Positions 7,124 to 11,202 of a DNA stretch of 11,202 nucleotides are shown here, piece by piece. The notes beneath the pieces are model-generated. The model saw nothing but the letters and a program-made list of their open reading frames with translations. It was not told where the DNA came from and ran no database searches. How positions within the stretch are numbered: the first letter of the stretch is position 1; each line of letters opens with the position of its first letter. The stretch comes from Rhodospirillales bacterium. GTDB lineage: Bacteria; Pseudomonadota; Alphaproteobacteria; Acetobacterales; Acetobacteraceae. The DNA is taken from NCBI GenBank assembly GCA_028870815.1, contig JAGWOU010000028.1:1-11202 (forward strand), given 5' to 3'. The position numbers and the translations under genes were made by a program.

Positions 7124-8253
7124 ACCCCGCTCCGTTGTCTGACGGCGAGATCGCCGCCCGGACCGACGCCTACTTCAATCGTACACGGGAGATCGTCGCC
7201 AAATTCGGCGATGCCACAGTCACCTACGCCATCTTCCTGCGCCGGCCGGTGGTGTGCGCCCCGGCGATCATGGTGGAATGGCTGCAGGCCGTGGGAAAGG
7301 CGCGCGGGCAGGACTTCAAAATTGAACTGCCGCACCGGGAAGGCGAATGGGTGGGTGCTGGCGAGCCGCTGGCCTATGTCACCGGCAGCTTTGTGGCGCT
7401 CTCGGACCTTGAGACCCTGGCGCTGCAAAAAATAGGCGCGGCCTGCGTGGCGGCGCATAACGCCTTCCAGATGGCGGCGGCGCTGCCGAATACCGCGTTC
7501 CTGGCGATGGAAGCCCGGCATTGCGCCGGGGCGGAGATGCAGGAGATCATGGCCTATGCCTGCGCTGTCGGCTCCCGCGCCGCGCAGGCCGAAGGGGCCA
7601 AGGGCTTTATCGGCAACGCCAATGACTGGACAGCGCATTATTTCGGCGCCCCGCACGGCTATGGCACGATGCCGCATGCGCTGATCGGTTATGCCGGCTC
7701 CACGCTGCGCGCCGCTGAAATGTTCGCCGAGACCTTTCCGGACGAACCGCTAACCGTGCTTTCCGATTATTTCGGGCGCGAAGTGGCGGATACGCTGGAA
7801 GTGTGCCGCCGTTTTCCCGAAATGGCCGCCGCGGGCAAGCTCTCCGTGCGGCTGGACACGCATGGCGGCCGCTACCTGGAAGGGCTAGGCCCGCAGGAAA
7901 GTTATGCCGTGCTGGAACGCCATGCGCCGGGTGCGCTGCGGCGCTATCGCAGCCAGCGGGAGCTTGGCTACCTCATTGGCACCGGGGTTTCCGCCGCCGC
8001 CATCTGGAAAATGCGCGAGGCGTTGAACGAGGCCGGATTCCCGCATGTGAAAATCGTGGCGTCCTCCGGCTTCGGGGTGGAAAAATGCTCGGTGATGGCC
8101 GATGCCAGGGCGCCGATCGACGTGGTGGGCACGGGCAGCTTCATCCCCGAAAGCTGGAGCGAAACCTACGCCACCGCGGATATCGTGGCCTATGACGGCG
8201 TGCCGCGCGTGAAGATCGGGCGTGAGTTCCTGCTGCACCATGCAAAGGGCTAA
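7120..8253 (+). CDS. pncB: Nicotinate phosphoribosyltransferase
   Basis: This enzyme joins nicotinate to phosphoribosyl pyrophosphate (with ATP hydrolysis) to make nicotinate mononucleotide, the entry step of the Preiss-Handler NAD salvage route in the cytoplasm. The 377 residues fit the shorter, archaeal-like branch rather than the roughly 400-residue E. coli form. Family marks include TDAYFNRT at 15-22, LETLALQKIG, EARHCAG, the GTMPHALIG signature with H186 (the histidine region tied to catalysis), LDTHGG and the late phosphate-binding stretch DVVGTGS. The start is GTG at 7120, overlapping the upstream stop as GTGA. No Shine-Dalgarno is visible, so translation is probably coupled to DAHP synthase. 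A start further in would cut into the conserved N terminus. nadE follows 20 nt later, which supports the NAD assignment. Nicotinamide phosphoribosyltransferase is an alternative within the superfamily but less likely. Confidence 0.92.
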   Translation: MNPAPLSDGEIAARTDAYFNRTREIVAKFGDATVTYAIFLRRPVVCAPAIMVEWLQAVGKARGQDFKIELPHREGEWVGAGEPLAYVTGSFVALSDLETLALQKIGAACVAAHNAFQMAAALPNTAFLAMEARHCAGAEMQEIMAYACAVGSRAAQAEGAKGFIGNANDWTAHYFGAPHGYGTMPHALIGYAGSTLRAAEMFAETFPDEPLTVLSDYFGREVADTLEVCRRFPEMAAAGKLSVRLDTHGGRYLEGLGPQESYAVLERHAPGALRRYRSQRELGYLIGTGVSAAAIWKMREALNEAGFPHVKIVASSGFGVEKCSVMADARAPIDVVGTGSFIPESWSETYATADIVAYDGVPRVKIGREFLLHHAKG

Positions 8254-8261
8254 GAAAGCGT

Positions 8262-8265
8262 AAGG
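8262..8265 (+). promoter_or_regulatory. Ribosome binding site of nadE
   Basis: AAGG lies 8 nt before ATG 8274, in the 20-nt gap after the pncB stop at 8251-8253. Confidence 0.5.
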
Positions 8266-8273
8266 CTGAAGAG

Positions 8274-9938
8274 ATGAGCGGCACACTGAATATCGCCATC
8301 GCGCAGATCAATCTGCATTTGGGCGCCATCGACAAGAACCTGGCCAAAATCCGCGAGGTACGGGCGGAAGCGGCGAAGCTGGGGGCGGATCTGGTGGTGA
8401 CGCCGGAGCTTTCCATTGCGGGTTACCCGCCGGAGGATCTGGTGCTGAAGCCGGCCTTCGTGGCGGCCTGCGAAGCAGCGGCGGAGGAACTGGCGCGGGA
8501 CACGGCGGATGGCGGACCGGGGCTGATCGTGGGCCTGCCGTGGCGGGATGGTGAAAAGCTGTACAACGCCGCCTTTCTGCTGGAGGGCGGCAAGATCGCG
8601 GCGCGCCGGGCCAAGGTGGAGCTGCCGAATTACGGCGTGTTCGACGAGAAGCGGGTGTTCGACGCGGGCGCGCCATCCGGCCCGGTGCCATTCAGGGGTT
8701 TCCGCATCGGGTTGATGATCTGCGAGGATTGGTGGCTGCCGCATGTCTCGGAAACATTGGCCGAGACCGGGGCGGAGATGCTGCTCTCCATCAACGGTTC
8801 ACCCTATGAGGACGGCAAGCAGAACCGCCGCGTAATGCTGGCGGTGGAACGGGTGGTGGAAATCGGGCTGCCCTTCATCTTCGCCGCACAAGTATGCGGC
8901 CAGGATGAAGTGGTGTTCGACGGCGCCTCCTTTATCCTGAACGCGGACCGCGCCCTGGCGGTGCAGATGCCGTATTTCGAGGAAGCCATCACCCTCACGC
9001 GCTGGGCACGCGGCAATCACGGCCTTGTCTGCGAAGCACAGCCTTTGGCGCCGGAGCCAGAGCGGCTGGCGCTGATCTATCAGGCGATGATGTGGGGCCT
9101 GCGGGATTATGTGAACAAAAACGGCTTCCCCGGCGTGGTGCTGGGGCTTTCCGGCGGAATTGATTCCGCCATCTCCGCCGCCGTGGCCGCCGATGCGCTG
9201 GGGCCAGAGCGGGTGAGGGCGGTGATGCTGCCGAGCCCCTATACCTCTGACCACTCCCTGGAAGACGCCGCCGCCTGCGCGGAGATGCTGGGGGTTCCGT
9301 ACGAGACGATCCCCATTGCCGGGGCGATGGCGGCGTTCGGCAAGGCGCTGGCCCCGGCTTTTGCCGAGACCCAACCGGACATCACGGAAGAAAATATCCA
9401 GTCCCGCGCGCGCGGGCTGATCCTGATGGCGATTTCCAACAAATTCGGGCCGATGCTGCTCACCACGGGCAATAAGTCTGAAATGTCAGTGGGGTATGCC
9501 ACGCTTTATGGCGATATGTGCGGCGGCTATTCGGTGCTGAAGGATATCTACAAGACCACCGTGTTCGAGCTTTCGCGCTGGCGCAACGAGAACCACCCGC
9601 AAGGCGCGCTCACCAAACCTGGGCCAGCCATGCCGGAGCGGATCATCACCAAGCCACCCTCCGCCGAGTTGCGGGAGAACCAGACCGACCAGGACTCCCT
9701 GCCGCCTTACGACATGCTGGATGCGATTTTGGCGCGATTGATCGAGGGTGAACGCTCGGCGGACGAGATCGTGGCCGAGGGCTTCGCGCGCGAGACGGTG
9801 CTGAAGGTGATCAAACTGCTGGACCGCGCCGAATATAAGCGCCGCCAGGCCCCGCCGGGGGTGAAGATAACGGCAAAAGCCTTTGGGCGAGACAGGCGCT
9901 ACCCGCTAACCAACGGGTTTACCAATTTAATCAAATAA
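8274..9938 (+). CDS. nadE: Glutamine-dependent NAD+ synthetase
   Basis: This enzyme converts nicotinate adenine dinucleotide to NAD+ with ATP and glutamine, the last step shared by NAD synthesis and salvage. At 554 residues it is the two-domain form. The N-terminal part (about 1-265) is a nitrilase-fold glutaminase with the E45-K114-C150 triad, seen as TPELSIAGY, KVELPNYGVFDE and MICEDWW. The C-terminal ATP-pyrophosphatase domain begins near 275 and carries the P-loop SGGIDS at 293-298, then LTTGNKSE and GDMCGGY, and ends with KPPSAELRENQTDQ and RYPLTNGF. E. coli NadE, by contrast, is about 275 residues and uses ammonia. ATG 8274 is preceded by AAGG. It lies 20 nt after pncB on the same strand, probably in one operon with it and the DAHP synthase gene. 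The next gene is 137 nt away. Identification is secure. Confidence 0.97.
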   Translation: MSGTLNIAIAQINLHLGAIDKNLAKIREVRAEAAKLGADLVVTPELSIAGYPPEDLVLKPAFVAACEAAAEELARDTADGGPGLIVGLPWRDGEKLYNAAFLLEGGKIAARRAKVELPNYGVFDEKRVFDAGAPSGPVPFRGFRIGLMICEDWWLPHVSETLAETGAEMLLSINGSPYEDGKQNRRVMLAVERVVEIGLPFIFAAQVCGQDEVVFDGASFILNADRALAVQMPYFEEAITLTRWARGNHGLVCEAQPLAPEPERLALIYQAMMWGLRDYVNKNGFPGVVLGLSGGIDSAISAAVAADALGPERVRAVMLPSPYTSDHSLEDAAACAEMLGVPYETIPIAGAMAAFGKALAPAFAETQPDITEENIQSRARGLILMAISNKFGPMLLTTGNKSEMSVGYATLYGDMCGGYSVLKDIYKTTVFELSRWRNENHPQGALTKPGPAMPERIITKPPSAELRENQTDQDSLPPYDMLDAILARLIEGERSADEIVAEGFARETVLKVIKLLDRAEYKRRQAPPGVKITAKAFGRDRRYPLTNGFTNLIK

Positions 9939-10075
9939 GCTGCGCGCAGAGCAGGGATGGCAGCCTCCCGCAAGATTCACGCTCTTTCCTCTGGCCTTTT
10001 CCGGCAAAGCCGGTATTACACCCTTTCGCCCGGGTGATTCTGGGGGCCAATTGCTTGGGGGTTAAGGGATAGACG
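9939..10075 (+). other. Intergenic region with two small hairpins between nadE and the SWIM protein gene
   Basis: The gap holds a 5-bp stem with AAA loop (CCGGC at 10001-10005 with GCCGG at 10009-10013) and a second stem (CACCC at 10019-10023 with GGGTG at 10032-10036). Neither is followed by a T run on the + strand; the four T lie before the first stem. A factor-dependent terminator of the nadE operon is possible. I see no convincing promoter, tRNA or small ORF here. Confidence 0.35.
10064..10069 (+). promoter_or_regulatory. Ribosome binding site of the SWIM zinc-finger gene
   Basis: AAGGGA ends 6 nt before ATG 10076. An in-frame TAG at 10070-10072 rules out any start further upstream, so this start is firm. 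Confidence 0.7.
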
Positions 10076-11202
10076 ATGCCGGTGCCGTTTTCCGCCGAAG
10101 ATTTTGACCGGATTTTCGATTCAGCCATCATCCGCCGAGCCCAGAGCGTGATCGCGCTTGGCTTCGTGAAGGATGTGACGCTTGCGGGCGACACCATCGA
10201 CGGCATTGTCGAGGATATGGACGGCACCCGCCGCACCACCTCCATCACGCCGGAGAAAAAGGGTAGCCGGATTTCCTTCGCCGAACGTGAATGCACCTGC
10301 GGGGAGCGTGGCTGCCGGCATCTGGCCGCCACGGCGCTGGCCGCCCTGGCGAAATTCCCGGAATTGCGGAAAGCCGAACCCAAGGGGCTGATCGACACCA
10401 TCGTGCCCTCCGCCGAGCGGACCTACACCCCGCAGCCGGTGCGCCCGCGCCCCACCGGGCGGCGCGCCCGCCCCGCCGCCACCTTGCTGCCGATGGCGCC
10501 GGAAGCACCGGAGCCAGGTGCCACGGTGCTGGAACGCAAGGCCGTGCCGGTGCTGCGCCTGCGCCGCGTGCATGGGCCGGACGAATTCAACCGCCCCCGC
10601 ATGATCGACGTGCTGACGCTGGATTTCGATTACGGCGGCGTACGGGTGGATGGCTCGGAGGAAAACCAGTTCCTGCGCGTGCGCTCGGGCGGGCAGATCG
10701 TGTTTATCCGCCGCGACCCCGCCGCCGAGGCCGAGGCGCTGGACGCGCTGCGCCCGGATGGTTTCGTGCAGATGCGCGTGGCGGACGGTAAATCCGCGCG
10801 CGGCCAGCGCGTGCTGGTGTTCAGGGGCGAGGAAGCGTCGGCGAAATGGCACCACTTCGTTGCCGTGCGGGTACCGGAACTAACGGCCTTGGGCTGGCAG
10901 GCTCAGATCGACGCCAATTTCGGCCCGCAGCTTGCCGATAATGTCGGCCAGCTGGACATGGTGGTGCAGGATGGCGAGAAGGGCACCTTCAGCCTGGAAT
11001 TCGGCATCGAGATAGACGGCGAGCGCCACCCGCTGCTGCCAATTCTGGAGCACCTGCTGGCGCGCGGCGGTATCGAAGCGGCGCAAATCGTGGAAGGCGA
11101 GATCATCACCTCGCTGGAGGATGGCCGCGTGGTCAAGCTGCCGGCGGAGCGCATCCGGCGCCTGCTGGCGGTGATGGGCGACCTGATAGAGGCGGCCGGG
11201 CG
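10076..11202 (+). CDS. SWIM zinc-finger protein, probable N-terminal part of a SNF2-type helicase (3' partial)
   Basis: The frame stays open from ATG 10076 to the right edge, giving 375 complete codons. An in-frame TAG at 10070 and AAGGGA upstream fix the start. Near the N terminus is a SWIM motif, C73-x-C75-x4-C80-x-H82 (CTCGERGCRH), followed by an alanine-rich helix (LAATALAAL) as in other SWIM fingers; it should bind one zinc and contact DNA or protein. About residues 110-150 are proline- and arginine-rich (linker-like), and after that come mixed alpha/beta stretches without motifs I recognise. In bacteria, an N-terminal SWIM finger followed by several hundred residues is typical of SNF2/HepA-like ATPases. 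The last residues in the window (KLPAERIRRLLAVMGDLIE) resemble the segment ahead of the helicase core. No Walker A or DEXH motif is inside the window, so the helicase call is inference; a stand-alone SWIM protein is the alternative. Confidence 0.75.
   Translation, partial: MPVPFSAEDFDRIFDSAIIRRAQSVIALGFVKDVTLAGDTIDGIVEDMDGTRRTTSITPEKKGSRISFAERECTCGERGCRHLAATALAALAKFPELRKAEPKGLIDTIVPSAERTYTPQPVRPRPTGRRARPAATLLPMAPEAPEPGATVLERKAVPVLRLRRVHGPDEFNRPRMIDVLTLDFDYGGVRVDGSEENQFLRVRSGGQIVFIRRDPAAEAEALDALRPDGFVQMRVADGKSARGQRVLVFRGEEASAKWHHFVAVRVPELTALGWQAQIDANFGPQLADNVGQLDMVVQDGEKGTFSLEFGIEIDGERHPLLPILEHLLARGGIEAAQIVEGEIITSLEDGRVVKLPAERIRRLLAVMGDLIEAAG

Overview
This window is GC-rich and densely coding, with short intergenic gaps and no RNA genes, insertion sequences, CRISPR arrays or attachment sites that I can see. 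Codon choice, the family types (class II DAHP synthase, archaeal-like nicotinate phosphoribosyltransferase, two-domain glutamine-dependent NAD synthetase, glutathione reductase) and the multidomain TPR glycosyltransferase suggest an alphaproteobacterium. My guess is a relative of the Acetobacteraceae/Rhodospirillales. That placement is inferred from the proteins and was not tested by any search.

Region 1 (1-4125) is a glycan-synthesis segment. A glycosyltransferase open at the left edge (to 1433, + strand) carries the tail of a GT2 domain followed by a complete GT4-type domain. It converges, with a 4-nt gap, on a large minus-strand gene (1438-4125). That gene encodes an N-terminal beta-type domain, a long TPR solenoid and a C-terminal DXD glycosyltransferase of the GT32/Gly_transf_sug type. 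The pair looks like the end of a surface-polysaccharide or glycosylation cluster.

Region 2 (4126-4300) is a divergent intergenic region with candidate promoters in both directions and some nested inverted repeats.

Region 3 (4301-9938) is core metabolism on the + strand: glutathione reductase (gor), class II 3-deoxy-7-phosphoheptulonate synthase, pncB and nadE. The last three look like one transcription unit. DAHP synthase and pncB overlap by 4 nt (GTGA), and pncB and nadE are 20 nt apart. PncB makes nicotinate mononucleotide from nicotinate and NadE performs the final amidation to NAD, so two steps of NAD salvage are co-expressed with entry into the shikimate pathway. NadD, the step between them, is not in the window.

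Region 4 (9939-11202) is a 137-nt gap with two small hairpins, followed by the first 375 codons of a protein with a SWIM zinc finger. It runs off the right edge and is most likely the N-terminal part of a SNF2-type helicase. I found no strong case for an undescribed system. The most unusual items are the TPR-GT32 giant with an in-frame 9-codon tandem duplication, and the aromatic/NAD operon.
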